The notes beneath the pieces are model-generated. The model searched no databases. It was given only the letters and a program-made list of their open reading frames with translations, and was not told the DNA's origin. The position numbers and the translations under genes were made by a program. From assembly GCA_019509785.1 (NCBI GenBank), contig JAEKLQ010000050.1, positions 1-53,228 of the forward strand: 53,228 bases of DNA, read 5' to 3'. This document shows positions 7,850 to 16,611 of the stretch, in pieces. The stretch comes from Fibrobacterota bacterium (lineage in GTDB: Bacteria; Fibrobacterota; Fibrobacteria; UBA11236). Position 1 is the stretch's first letter; each line of letters starts with the position of its first letter.

Positions 7850-8956
7850 TTATTCGAGCGTGGATGCGACGATGGAAATCGGCGTATCCTCGTGCATGGA
7901 GATGCCGGGTCGGGCATACCACGAGCCGCCCGTGTTGAGCCGGATGACCGATTGGCGGATGTCGATGTTCCCCGTATGGTCGTTGCTTACGAAAAAGATC
8001 GCGGAGCCGTAGGCCACGACATCGTTATGCTCGATGAGGGTGCCGCATAGGCTGAGCGTCATGGTGTTCCCGTCGTTGTAGACGGCTCCTCCGCTGCCGC
8101 CGCCCGGCGTCCCGGCCTCCGCGGGATTCCCGCCTTCGCCTACCGCGTGATTGTAGGAGAGAACGGAATTGTAGATGGACCAGGAAACCCCGATGCTGCC
8201 GACGGCGCCGCCGTTCGATCCGCTGTTGCCGAATCCGGCCGCCCCTCCGAAAGCGCAATTCACCAGATAAACGGGTAAGCCCTGGGATTGGCTGAAGGCG
8301 CGGATGGCGCCGCCGGCCACGTCGGCGCCGGTGCGGGCGCAAGCGTTCCCGAAGAAGCGGCAATTGACGGCCTTGAAGCGGCCGCCGCGCGTCCAAATGG
8401 CGCCGCCGCCCCCCGATTCCCCCTCGTCGCTCCCGGCGTTCCCGTCGATGAAGGTGAGGTTTTGCACCGTCAAACGGGGATGATCCTGATCCTGGCAATG
8501 GCTGGTGGTCCAATGCAGGGCCTGATCGCAAGTGTTCATGTACAGGATGCGCGCGGCCCCGCCGCCGCTCAAGGTCACCTTGCCGCCGCCGTCGATGGCG
8601 ATCTCGGGACCGGAATCGTTGTAAATGACAGCCGGCTTGGGTAACACGATGGTTACGGGGTCCGGGCCGCAAGCGAAGGCGATTTTCCCGCCCCGGGCCA
8701 CGGCCGCGGAAAAGGCCGCCGCCGTGCAACCGGCCGCCGTGCCGTCGCCGACCACGTGGTCGGGCCGGGAGACGTCCGCCGGGCCCGCATCGACGGGCAC
8801 CGCGCAATGGCCGTCGGGATTTCCGGCCGGCGGGCCGGACTCGGGATGGGAGAGGGGATTGGGAACGTCCACGGTGGGCTCCGTCCCGGCATGCTGGCAG
8901 GCGCCCAGGCCGAAGGCGAAGAGGGCTGCGACGAAGCGATGCGCGAGGGAGGCCAC
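7850..8956 (-). CDS. Lipoprotein with right-handed beta-helix (pectate-lyase-like) fold
   Basis: 368 residues. Signal peptide with lipobox LGAC at about residues 17-20, so lipid-anchored. The mature region shows the repeated short hydrophobic rungs of a parallel beta-helix with Gly/Asn-rich turns (AIDGGGKVTLSGGG, LTVQNLTFIDGNAG, GGAIWTRGGRFKAVNCRFFGN, GGAVGSIGVSWSIYNSVLSYN), similar to polymorphic outer-membrane and choice-of-anchor repeat proteins. Six or more cysteines are scattered through it. No catalytic residues of a known lyase family are evident, so a binding or structural role is as likely as an enzyme. Convergent with the ClC gene, 22 bases apart, and close behind tag on the same strand. 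Confidence 0.75.
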   Translation of the reverse strand: MASLAHRFVAALFAFGLGACQHAGTEPTVDVPNPLSHPESGPPAGNPDGHCAVPVDAGPADVSRPDHVVGDGTAAGCTAAAFSAAVARGGKIAFACGPDPVTIVLPKPAVIYNDSGPEIAIDGGGKVTLSGGGAARILYMNTCDQALHWTTSHCQDQDHPRLTVQNLTFIDGNAGSDEGESGGGGAIWTRGGRFKAVNCRFFGNACARTGADVAGGAIRAFSQSQGLPVYLVNCAFGGAAGFGNSGSNGGAVGSIGVSWSIYNSVLSYNHAVGEGGNPAEAGTPGGGSGGAVYNDGNTMTLSLCGTLIEHNDVVAYGSAIFFVSNDHTGNIDIRQSVIRLNTGGSWYARPGISMHEDTPISIVASTLE

Positions 8957-8962
8957 GCCCTA

Positions 8963-9541
8963 TTATACCTGCTTGTGCCGGAAGCAACCCACGATATGAT
9001 CGTTTACCATGCCGGTGGCCTGCATATGCGCGTACACGATGGTCGATCCCACGAACTTGAACCCGCGTTTGCGCAAATCCGCGCTGAGCGCGTCCGACTC
9101 GGGGCTGGTGGCGACGAAATCGCCCTTTCCCTTGAGCTTGTTCACCTTGGGCTTACCGCCCACGAATCCCCAGATATATTCGCTGAAGGTCCCGAATTCC
9201 TTCTGCACTTGCAGGAAGAGGCGGGCATTATGCACGGCCGCTTCGATTTTGGCCCGGTTGCGGATGAGGCCGGGATCGAGCAGCATCTTCTCGATTTTGG
9301 CGGGAGTGAAACGGGCCACCTTCACCGGATCGAAGCCGGCGAAGGCCTTGCGATAGTTCTCCCGCTTGCGCAGCACGGTATACCAGGAGAGCCCGGCCTG
9401 GGCGGCCTCCAAGGTCAGGAATTCGAATATGCGACGATCATCACGGACGGGAACGCCCCATTCCTCGTCATGGTAGGCGAGGTAATCGGGCTTATCGAGG
9501 TCGACCCAGGGGCAGCGGAGGACGGGTTTGGATTTCGGCAT
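8963..9541 (-). CDS. tag: DNA-3-methyladenine glycosylase I
   Basis: 192 residues, standard length. The enzyme removes 3-methyladenine from alkylated DNA and starts base-excision repair. The family zinc site is complete: Cys in RCPWVD near the N-terminus, His in LAYHDEEWG (24), and His/Cys in NDHIVGCF at the C-terminus. The catalytic glutamate lies in LTLEAAQAGLSWYTVLRKRENYR (landmarks LTLEAAQ and LSWYTVL), and the helix-hairpin-helix region follows. Start ATG at 9541. The lipoprotein gene follows 6 bases downstream, so they may share a transcript without a functional link. Confidence 0.97.
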   Translation of the reverse strand: MPKSKPVLRCPWVDLDKPDYLAYHDEEWGVPVRDDRRIFEFLTLEAAQAGLSWYTVLRKRENYRKAFAGFDPVKVARFTPAKIEKMLLDPGLIRNRAKIEAAVHNARLFLQVQKEFGTFSEYIWGFVGGKPKVNKLKGKGDFVATSPESDALSADLRKRGFKFVGSTIVYAHMQATGMVNDHIVGCFRHKQV

Positions 9542-9563
9542 GGCAGGAAAGATAGCGAGAAGG

Positions 9564-10091
9564 TCAGAAGGCTTTGCCGTAAGGCGATGCAGCGGCGACC
9601 ATGCAGGTCAGCAACAGGACCAGGCTCCACCATCCCAGCGATCCCAGCCGGGCGGCCGCCAACCAATGCCGATCGGCGGACGGTCCGGAGACGAGCGCCA
9701 TGCGCAGGCGCCATACGCTCAATGCGCCGGTGAAGATGAAAGCGGCGCACATGGGCCAAACCCCTCCCCATAGGGGAAGCAACCAGAAAGGCGGAACGCT
9801 GCCGTCGGAAGGGCGGAAGGGGGAGTTCCAGGCGAACCGCTGGGCCGCGACTGCATAGGCCAACGCGAAAGCGCACAATGCGCCCGCCAGGCTCCAGAAC
9901 AGGAGCCGTTCCTGCTTCCAAAGCCCTTCCACGAAGGCTGGGTTCTTGCCCCCGAAAACCACTTCGAAATAGCCCGCGCGTTCCCGTTCCAGGCGCAATT
10001 GCCGGCCATGGGCCTTGGCGGCGGCCAGGAACAATGCGAAACTGCCTGCCCATTCGAGGGCCGGACCGGCGAAGACCATAGGCGATATCAT
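9564..10091 (-). CDS. Integral membrane protein, unknown function
   Basis: About 175 residues from ATG at 10091 (a second ATG at 10079 is possible). Four hydrophobic segments are visible: MVFAGPALEWAGSFALFL near the start, WSLAGALCAFALAYAV, WPMCAAFIFTGALSVW and LGSLGWWSLVLLLTCMVAA. A soluble stretch with EYFEVVFGG-type sequence (around 40-60) follows the first helix. No family recognised. It lies just upstream of tag on the same strand (22 bases), so the two may be co-transcribed. Confidence 0.65.
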   Translation of the reverse strand: MISPMVFAGPALEWAGSFALFLAAAKAHGRQLRLERERAGYFEVVFGGKNPAFVEGLWKQERLLFWSLAGALCAFALAYAVAAQRFAWNSPFRPSDGSVPPFWLLPLWGGVWPMCAAFIFTGALSVWRLRMALVSGPSADRHWLAAARLGSLGWWSLVLLLTCMVAAASPYGKAF

Positions 10092-10241
10092 ATACGCGCC
10101 GGGCGCGACTGGCTGCGGGAATATCCGCCCGTATCCGAGGCCCGGCGGTTTCAAGATATTTTTCCCCACCCTCCGCGAAAACCGTATCTTCCGCTCGTGC
10201 CCATGTGGGGCATGTCGCCCCACCCTAACCAAGGAGTTCCT

Positions 10242-10922
10242 ATGCAAAGAGCGCTGTTGTTCGCGTTATCCGCGACCCTGATCGGGTTCACCGGATGCAA
10301 CAAGTCGTCGCGGGAGAAGGCCTCGGAGAAATCGGCGGATGTGCGCCAGGATGCCGACAAGGCCATGCAAGAGGTTAAGGATAACGCGCAGAAAGCGGCC
10401 GACAAAGTCGAGAAGGACGCGAAGCAGGCCGTAGGCGAGATCAAGGAAAATGCCGCCGACGCGCGGGAGAAGATCGCCAACGAGGCCAGCAAAGGCAGCG
10501 ATGCGGTCCGCAACTCGACGGATAAGGACGGTAAGACGGTCCGCACGGATTCGCGGGACGATGCCCGCCAGGCGAAGAACGACGCCAAGGCCGAAGCTCG
10601 CCAGACCAACCGCGATACCAAAACCGAGGCGCGTCAGACCAACCGCGACGTGCATGAGGCCTTGGGGATGGATCAGGGCAAGACCGCCGCGGACAAGAAG
10701 CTGAATGATCGCATCCGCGCGGCGCTGAAACGGGAGGGGACCCGCGACGCCGGCGACGTGACCCTGGAGACGCGGGACGGCCATGTGCGCCTGAAGGGGA
10801 CGGTGGCCTCGGAAGACGCGAAGAAGGCGATCGCCTCGCAGGCCCGCAAGGTGGCCGGCCTCACCCACGTGACCGACGATATCAAGGTCGCCGAGCGCGT
10901 GGGGCAAGGCAGCACGGACTAG
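10242..10922 (+). CDS. BON-domain lipoprotein with long charged helical region
   Basis: 226 residues. Signal peptide ends in the lipobox FTGC (about 16-19), so anchored in the membrane. Residues 22-150 are a highly charged Ala/Lys/Asp/Glu helix built from heptad-like pieces, including a near-repeat of KTEARQTNRD. Residues 155-226 form a BON domain (NDRIRAALKREG, VTLETRDGHVRLKGTV, AGLTHVTDDIKV), which in OsmY-like proteins binds phospholipid and helps envelope integrity under osmotic or acid stress. Strong ribosome binding site AAGGAG at 10231. Divergent from the membrane protein at 9564. Confidence 0.87.
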   Translation: MQRALLFALSATLIGFTGCNKSSREKASEKSADVRQDADKAMQEVKDNAQKAADKVEKDAKQAVGEIKENAADAREKIANEASKGSDAVRNSTDKDGKTVRTDSRDDARQAKNDAKAEARQTNRDTKTEARQTNRDVHEALGMDQGKTAADKKLNDRIRAALKREGTRDAGDVTLETRDGHVRLKGTVASEDAKKAIASQARKVAGLTHVTDDIKVAERVGQGSTD

Positions 10923-10941
10923 TAGTAGCGGCCTAGCCGGC

Positions 10942-11817
10942 TCAGGGCGCGTTGGGATGGGAAGCCCGGAACCGGGTTTCCTTTCCTTCGTTGAACAAAA
11001 GGGCCCCACGCTGGGCGTCCTGGAAGGCCAGGGTATAGCTGATCTGGAGGCCGATGAAACCGGCGGCCGATATCGCCAAGCCTGGCCAGCTAATCCGCCG
11101 ATCACGGTACATGTACAAGGGCGGGAGCAGGGCCGCCGCCGTACAGGCTGCGGCCACTCCGAGGCGGGCCAACCCCGATCCCGTTTTCCCCACGTAAATT
11201 TGCCCCGCTCCCGGCAGAATGGACCAGGCCGCCGCCGTCCCTTGGAGCTTGTACGGGACCTTCAGGGCGTCTCCGGCCCACGCCGCGAACGGGGAACCGG
11301 GGAATCGCGACTCCAATTCGCGCTCACAGCTGTCCGGATTCCTCGCGAAGAGGGGGGCGCTGACACCGCGATAGGCCCAGGCCAAACGGTACAGGGCGTA
11401 AGGCGCCAAAAGGCTTTTCGGGTAGCGAACCAGGAAGCGTTCGAAAAGCCGGACCGCGCCGTCATAAGCCAGAAGCCGCAATCCGTCCTCGTCGGCGGAG
11501 GCGCTCCATTCTCCCAGGGGAGCGAAGTCGGTTACGGCGGCCAAGGCGGTTCCGGCCAAGGACAGGGCGCTTGCCCCCCGGATATCCGGCCTGTACAGGA
11601 AAAAAGCTTCCGCCTGCATGAAGAGAGCCCCTTCCGCCCCGTTGGGCGCCTGCGCCAGAAGGGCCGTCGTGTTTCCGGGGGCCAGCAGGGCTAAGGTTTC
11701 CGCATACCGCTGCGAGGCCGAGATCATCCCGCTATCTGGAGGCGTATCGGTAGCCTTTGAAGCCGCCGGGAGGGAAGGCAGGCATAATGAAACCAGGAAG
11801 ATGCCACGCAGAGACAT
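10942..11817 (-). CDS. Exported tetratricopeptide-like membrane protein
   Basis: 291 residues. N-terminal signal segment (MSLRGIFLVSLCLPSLPAAS), a helical region with TPR-like spacing (YAETLALLAPGN..., AYDGAVRLFERFLVRYPKSLLAPYALYRLAWAY; landmark LFERFLVRYP), then a C-terminal membrane part that begins with SILPGAGQIYVGKTGSG, a motif often seen in TM2/DUF5683-type proteins, and holds two or three helices (LGVAAACTAAALLPPLYMY, ISWPGLAISAAGFIGLQISY). Function unknown. It follows the KimA-like importer gene by 16 bases on the same strand, so it is probably co-transcribed. Confidence 0.65.
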   Translation of the reverse strand: MSLRGIFLVSLCLPSLPAASKATDTPPDSGMISASQRYAETLALLAPGNTTALLAQAPNGAEGALFMQAEAFFLYRPDIRGASALSLAGTALAAVTDFAPLGEWSASADEDGLRLLAYDGAVRLFERFLVRYPKSLLAPYALYRLAWAYRGVSAPLFARNPDSCERELESRFPGSPFAAWAGDALKVPYKLQGTAAAWSILPGAGQIYVGKTGSGLARLGVAAACTAAALLPPLYMYRDRRISWPGLAISAAGFIGLQISYTLAFQDAQRGALLFNEGKETRFRASHPNAP

Positions 11818-11833
11818 ATCTCCCCGGGCCGCC

Positions 11834-13930
11834 TCAGCGCTTCTTGAGATTGATCCGGATGGGCAGGATGATGAACGGGAGGCCCTGATGGTAGAGCCGC
11901 CGTTGCACCGCGAACACGGTATTGTTGTGCAGCAACCGCGAGAACAATGTCTCTTCCGGGAACACCAGCTGCCCCATGAAGAACACCGCCTGCGGGTAGC
12001 GTTCCGCGATCTTGCCGGATAGCTCCCCGCTGCCTTCCACCACGTCCGGCGACAGGGTCATGGCGCCTTCGCCGTGCAGCCCGTTGCGGCGCACGAACTC
12101 GACGTATTCGTTCAATCCTTCCTGCACGTGGTTGCGGAGATTCTCCACTTCCTCCACGCCCTTGAAGCTGCCGGCGTCGATTACGCCCACCTCGAGGAAG
12201 ACGAAATTCTTGAAGATGCCGCCGAACATGCGGATGATGGCCAGCAGCGAGTGGAGGCCCAGGCCGTTGAAGCCGTTCACCAGCAGTACCGCCGTCTTGG
12301 CCTTGGGATCGAAAGCGGGGGCGCCCAGCGGAGGCAATGCCGACGCGGCGGGGGAGAGCACGGAAGCCTTGGCTTGGGGGAGTTCCTTATCGTCCGCGCC
12401 GATCTCCACCACGTTGCCCGCCACCGGCATGCCCGGGGCTTCCTTGGCGCGGGCGATGGCGACCAGGTTGTCCATTTTGGAGAGGACCCGTTGCACGAAG
12501 TTGTAATGGCCCTTGATGGCTGCGGCCAATGCGATGAGGAGGCCGGTGATGACGAGGGTAATCCAACCGCCTTGCTTGAACTTGAGCAGGGTGACGGCGA
12601 CCAGGATGAAGGAGCAGAGGGCGAGGCCGAGGGCGTTCACGGCAAGCTTGCGCCGCCAATGGGCCAGAGTCGTGCGGTTGTTGAGCCAATGCCGCACCAT
12701 GCCCCATTGCGAGAGCACGAAGGTCACGAATACGGTAATGCTGTAAAGCACCACCAGGTATTTCACCTCGCCGCGGGTGAGCACCAGGGTGACCACCGCC
12801 GCGACGCCCATCAGGAAAATCCCGTTCTGGCTTACCAGGCGATCGCTCAGCAGGCTGAAACGCGTGGGGAACCATTTGTCGAGGGCCATGTTGGCCAACA
12901 CGCGGGGCCCGCCCATGAACCCCGCCTGGGCCGCCGCGAACAGGATCAAGGCTTCCGAGAGCAGGCAGACGGTCGTGAACCACTTCCCCGTGGAGCCCGG
13001 CCAAGCGCCCGACATGGCTTCGAAGAGAACGGCGTTCAGGGTTTTCCCGGGAACGTGTTGTACGTGGAAGAGCAGGTAGGAGAGGGTGAGCCCGAAAACC
13101 GTGAAGGCAAGGGAGACGGCCATGTAAAGCATGGTGCGCTTCCCCGTTTTCACCCGGGGCTCGCGCAAGATGTTCAGGCCGTTACTGACGGCCTCGATGC
13201 CGGTGTAGGTGCCCGCGCCCATGCTGAAGGCTTTCAAGAGCAGGTATATCAGGCCGAATGATCCGAGCTCGGACCGCGAGCGGGCCGCCTGTTGGGCGGT
13301 CTCGGCGGCCACCGCCGGGAAGTCGAAGGCGTGCGTGATGAGCGCATAGGCGATGGCGAAGGCATGGGAGATCACGAAGACGAGGAACACGGGCACCAGG
13401 GGCGTTACCGTTTCCTTGGCGCCCCGCATGTTCAGGATGGTGAGGCCGACGAGCACGACGATGGCGAACTGCAGTTTGTACGCGGCCCATTCCGGCGGCA
13501 GGAAACTGAACACCGCATCGGCGGCGCTGGCAATGGAGATGGTGATGGTGAGGATGTAATCGATGATGAGCGCGCAACCGGAGATCATGCCCGCGGCCGG
13601 GGAGATCAGCTTGCTGGCGACCAGATAGCCGCCGCCGCCGCTGGGGAAGACCTCGATGAGTTGGGAATAACTGGCGCTGATCACCATGACGGTGAACGCG
13701 GATGCGATGGCGATCAGGATGGCGAGATGGTCATGGCCGTTGAGGGCCAGGAAGGCTTCCTCGGGGCCATAGGCCGAAGAGGATAGCCCATCGGAACCGA
13801 GCCCGACCCAGGCGAAGAAAGCCGCCAGGGCGATGCTGTGGAATGCGGTCCGGCTGGTCGGATCGAGGGCGCGGCCGAAGACCGCTTCTTTAAGCCATTT
13901 GATCCGGGAGGGAGGGGCACCGTTGGGCAT
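11834..13930 (-). CDS. KimA-like APC-family potassium importer
   Basis: 698 residues. The membrane part matches the KimA (YdaO) branch of the APC superfamily: GSDGLSSSAYGPEE near the first helix (compare SSDALSSVAYGTEQ in KimA), FPSGGGGYLVASK, ALIIDYILTITISIASAADA, LLLKAFSMGAGTYTGIEAVSN, and LYSITVFVTFVLSQWGM. Twelve membrane helices can be counted, followed by a soluble C-terminal domain of about 200 residues (LSPAASALPP onward) which in KimA is the nucleotide-controlled dimer region. KimA takes up potassium with protons and is shut by cyclic di-AMP. I chose ATG at 13930 because AAGGAA stands five bases upstream; an ATG-less extension to 13966 is possible. A general amino-acid permease is the alternative call. 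Confidence 0.85.
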   Translation of the reverse strand: MPNGAPPSRIKWLKEAVFGRALDPTSRTAFHSIALAAFFAWVGLGSDGLSSSAYGPEEAFLALNGHDHLAILIAIASAFTVMVISASYSQLIEVFPSGGGGYLVASKLISPAAGMISGCALIIDYILTITISIASAADAVFSFLPPEWAAYKLQFAIVVLVGLTILNMRGAKETVTPLVPVFLVFVISHAFAIAYALITHAFDFPAVAAETAQQAARSRSELGSFGLIYLLLKAFSMGAGTYTGIEAVSNGLNILREPRVKTGKRTMLYMAVSLAFTVFGLTLSYLLFHVQHVPGKTLNAVLFEAMSGAWPGSTGKWFTTVCLLSEALILFAAAQAGFMGGPRVLANMALDKWFPTRFSLLSDRLVSQNGIFLMGVAAVVTLVLTRGEVKYLVVLYSITVFVTFVLSQWGMVRHWLNNRTTLAHWRRKLAVNALGLALCSFILVAVTLLKFKQGGWITLVITGLLIALAAAIKGHYNFVQRVLSKMDNLVAIARAKEAPGMPVAGNVVEIGADDKELPQAKASVLSPAASALPPLGAPAFDPKAKTAVLLVNGFNGLGLHSLLAIIRMFGGIFKNFVFLEVGVIDAGSFKGVEEVENLRNHVQEGLNEYVEFVRRNGLHGEGAMTLSPDVVEGSGELSGKIAERYPQAVFFMGQLVFPEETLFSRLLHNNTVFAVQRRLYHQGLPFIILPIRINLKKR

Positions 13931-14133
13931 CGAATTCCTTGGCTGGACCGCGAGCCAAAGTAGCAAAGGCAGGGCCGGAATCCGGGTCCGTATCCAAAGA
14001 ATACTTACCGCCCCGGCGGGGTCGGATGCCGGCGGGACGTAACTTCATTCCGCGTTATCTAGTTTTGCGAACGGATCATCCGCTAAGCCCCGATGAAGGA
14101 AACCGTCGCGAGGCCCGATAAAGGATGCGTAAA

Positions 14134-15618
14134 ATGGGTACGGGAAAAGTAAGCAAATCGGTTGGCTATGTCCTGTGCCTTTTCTGCATATCCCCATTGG
14201 CCCAGACGCGCATTGACATCAGCGGCAAGGTCACCGATCAGACCGGCAAGGGTCTCGCTGGGGTAACCGTAACGCTCAAGATCAACAAGGCGTCCGCCAA
14301 CACGGCCGCGGATGGCGCCTACCATCTGGATGGTTCCTCGTCTAACGCCATCCGTCCCGCCAAGCAGGGAACGCCGGTGCTCGCTTTCAACGATCGCATG
14401 CTCGAGTTCACCGTGCCCGACGACTACGACGAGGTGCGCATCGCCATCCATGATCTCACGGGCAGATCGATCGCATCGGTCTTGGATTCCAGGCTCGCGA
14501 AGGGAAGCTACCGGATCAATCCTTTCGTGGCCGATCTGGAATCGCGCCTCGCCATCCTCAGCGTGAAAATCGGAGCCGAATCCAATAGCATGAAGATGTT
14601 CGGGACCGGTGACCGCTCCGTTCCCGCCGGCGTTCCGCATCGCGTGGATCCGCCCGCCTCCGCTTCCCTGCGCAAGCCGGCCGCGGATCCCGCCACTGAT
14701 ACCTTGTCGGTGAGCAAGCCGGGGTGGTCCTCGGACGACCTGACCCTAGACTCCTTGACCGGCACCCACGACTTCCTGCTCGTTCGGCCCGAAATCTTCT
14801 GGGGCGATCCCGCCGCCTACCCGGCGGCCACGAACGTCATGACCTATGTCTTCCTCAACCGTACCAACGGCAAGTATACGGATGACCAGGTTTTCTGGAG
14901 CTTCGGGAACCAGACGCATTCCGTCGCGGAGCAACCCTTCATCGACATGCCCGCCAACTCCTCCGGCCGCGTGAACTTCCACCTGGAAACCGCCACCGGC
15001 AAATATGCGGACTTCATCGAACATACCATCAGCCCCACGGTGTGGAACGGGAACACCACGCGCGTGGACGGGTTCGGGATCCCGATCGCCATCCGACTCA
15101 TCTGCGGTGACGGCACCGACCAGATGCTGGGCGAGAAGTACGATGTCTTCTATAAGGGCCGCGACGCCTTCTTCAAGGCCTATAAGAACGCGGTGCCCGC
15201 CGAGTTCTATCCCACGGCGGAAACCGGCGCGCCTTACCGCATCATCGCCCCCGGCAAGGGCGACGGCGGCTTCAACGTCGGGCAGAAATACGCCGCTTAT
15301 TACGATGGCTACCTGAAGGAGCTCGGCATCACCGGAGCGACGACCAACCAGGTCTTCGCCTGCGAAGGCACGCCCTTCGGTTCGGACGCGCAGTTAGCCG
15401 GGGCGGTGAACCGCCATGTCGCGCACCTTCCCAAGGCGGAATGGCTGAAGGCGGAGAACTTTTACAAGCAGGCTCCCGCGAATTACTACGCGAAGTTTTT
15501 CCATGAGCGGAGCTTCCAGAAGAAGGCCTATGGGTTCGCTTACGATGATGCCGCCGGCTATGCCGCCTACGCGTCCTGTTCCAAGCCCAAGTACCTGCTC
15601 GTCGCCATCGGTTTTTGA
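14134..15618 (+). CDS. Secreted GH64-type beta-1,3-glucanase with N-terminal regulatory-like and sorting-like modules
   Basis: About 494 residues. After a signal peptide (ending SPLAQT) comes a carboxypeptidase-regulatory-like beta domain (ISGKVTDQTGKGLAGVTVTL; landmark GKGLAGVTV), then a beta module with IHDLTGRSIASV and KGSYRINPF that resembles sorting/FlgD-like modules normally found at C-termini, and then the catalytic region (about 225-494). The last region carries NRTNGKYTDDQVFWSF, RVDGFGIPIAIRL, and NYYAKFFHERSFQKKAYGFAYDD, the pattern of laminaripentaose-producing beta-1,3-glucanases (GH64, thaumatin-like fold). Start: ATG at 14134 has AAAGG nine bases upstream; ATG at 14125 adds three residues. 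The GH64 call is by motif memory; the module order is seen directly. Confidence 0.82.
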   Translation: MGTGKVSKSVGYVLCLFCISPLAQTRIDISGKVTDQTGKGLAGVTVTLKINKASANTAADGAYHLDGSSSNAIRPAKQGTPVLAFNDRMLEFTVPDDYDEVRIAIHDLTGRSIASVLDSRLAKGSYRINPFVADLESRLAILSVKIGAESNSMKMFGTGDRSVPAGVPHRVDPPASASLRKPAADPATDTLSVSKPGWSSDDLTLDSLTGTHDFLLVRPEIFWGDPAAYPAATNVMTYVFLNRTNGKYTDDQVFWSFGNQTHSVAEQPFIDMPANSSGRVNFHLETATGKYADFIEHTISPTVWNGNTTRVDGFGIPIAIRLICGDGTDQMLGEKYDVFYKGRDAFFKAYKNAVPAEFYPTAETGAPYRIIAPGKGDGGFNVGQKYAAYYDGYLKELGITGATTNQVFACEGTPFGSDAQLAGAVNRHVAHLPKAEWLKAENFYKQAPANYYAKFFHERSFQKKAYGFAYDDAAGYAAYASCSKPKYLLVAIGF

Positions 15619-15744
15619 AACCACCCGTCCGTCGTAACGTTTTCCTGGTCGTTTCCTCCGGATTCGCATTCGCGTTCCCCGTAGGGATATTCCCGGTTGC
15701 CCCGTTCCGCCGATGGGCGATACAATCCAGGCTAGGAGAAACAC

Positions 15745-16590
15745 ATGATCACCCTGCGCCAATACGCCCCTGGGGAAGCCATTATCCGCGAGAAAGAGAT
15801 CGGGGAGTGTGCTTATATCATCGAGAAAGGCCGCGTGGAGATTACGCGGGAAAAGGAAGGCAAGTCGGCCCATATCGCCTTCCTGGACGCGGGCATGACC
15901 TTCGGGGAAATGAGCATGGTGGACGATCTGCCCCGTAGCGCGACGGTTACAGCCGTCGAGGAGACCATGGTGCGGGAAGTCCATCGGGACAACCTCTACG
16001 AAAACCTGACCAGCAATCCCGAGACCATGATCAAGCTGCTGAAGGGGATCTTCGAGCGCCTCCGTATCGCCAATACCACCATCGCCCGCTTGAAGGAGGA
16101 AATCAAGGCCGCAGGGGGCGAGAAGCCGGCCATCTCCGAGGCGGCGATACCGGAAACCGCCCAGTTCCTATTCCACCGAGGGGCCGGAAAATCCGAGTTC
16201 GCCCGCGCCCAGCCGGGAAGCGTGAAATCGGTGCGCATCGAAGGCCTTACGCCCCGCGCCGTCGAGTCCTTAACGGGAAGCCAATCCACCTTCGCGGCCT
16301 TGCCCATCAAGGTCGGTCGCAAGACCAACGATCCCATGGTCCACAATCATTTGGAAATCGCCGATCGCGATCCGCTCCAGATCTCCCGGCACCACGTCAG
16401 CATCGTCCAGGAGGGCGACAAGGTTGGGGTGCTGGATCGGGGGAGCCACCTGGGGGCCTCGGTGGACGATGAACGCATCGGAGGGAAGAGCGAATCGCCC
16501 GGCCCCGTCTTCTTCAAAGGCGACGGGGGAGTCTTGGTGTTGGGGACCGACAAGTCGCCGTATCGCTACAAGGTCAGCATCGAACGCTGA
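15745..16590 (+). CDS. Cyclic-nucleotide-binding domain fused to an FHA domain
   Basis: 281 residues. N-terminal cNMP-binding domain (about 3-95) with an intact phosphate-binding cassette: FGEMSMVDDLPRSATV, Glu55 and Arg64 being the expected ribose and phosphate contacts. A helical linker (95-175) follows where CRP-type proteins have the dimer helix, but there is no helix-turn-helix. The C-terminal part (about 182-280) is an FHA domain: VGRK (190-193), ISRHH (213-217), LDRGSHLG (230-237), so it should bind phosphothreonine. It would be a cAMP or cGMP reader that joins a phosphoprotein complex rather than DNA. Strong ribosome binding site AGGAGA. It sits convergent to the pilin operon, 22 bases from its last gene. 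Confidence 0.9.
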   Translation: MITLRQYAPGEAIIREKEIGECAYIIEKGRVEITREKEGKSAHIAFLDAGMTFGEMSMVDDLPRSATVTAVEETMVREVHRDNLYENLTSNPETMIKLLKGIFERLRIANTTIARLKEEIKAAGGEKPAISEAAIPETAQFLFHRGAGKSEFARAQPGSVKSVRIEGLTPRAVESLTGSQSTFAALPIKVGRKTNDPMVHNHLEIADRDPLQISRHHVSIVQEGDKVGVLDRGSHLGASVDDERIGGKSESPGPVFFKGDGGVLVLGTDKSPYRYKVSIER

Positions 16591-16607
16591 TCCGCCCCCA
16601 AGGCGGA
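16591..16607. terminator. Short stem-loop after the cNMP/FHA gene
   Basis: TCCGCC-CCCAA-GGCGGA follows the stop codon at 16590 directly. The 6-bp GC stem lies between two convergent genes 22 bases apart. No clear T-run, so efficiency is uncertain. Confidence 0.45.
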
Positions 16608-16611
16608 CCCT

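Noticed and set aside
12074-13261. 395-codon plus-strand frame opposite the KimA-like gene
   Set aside because: His/Glu/Gly-rich composition typical of antisense reading of a membrane protein in GC-rich DNA; no domain seen.
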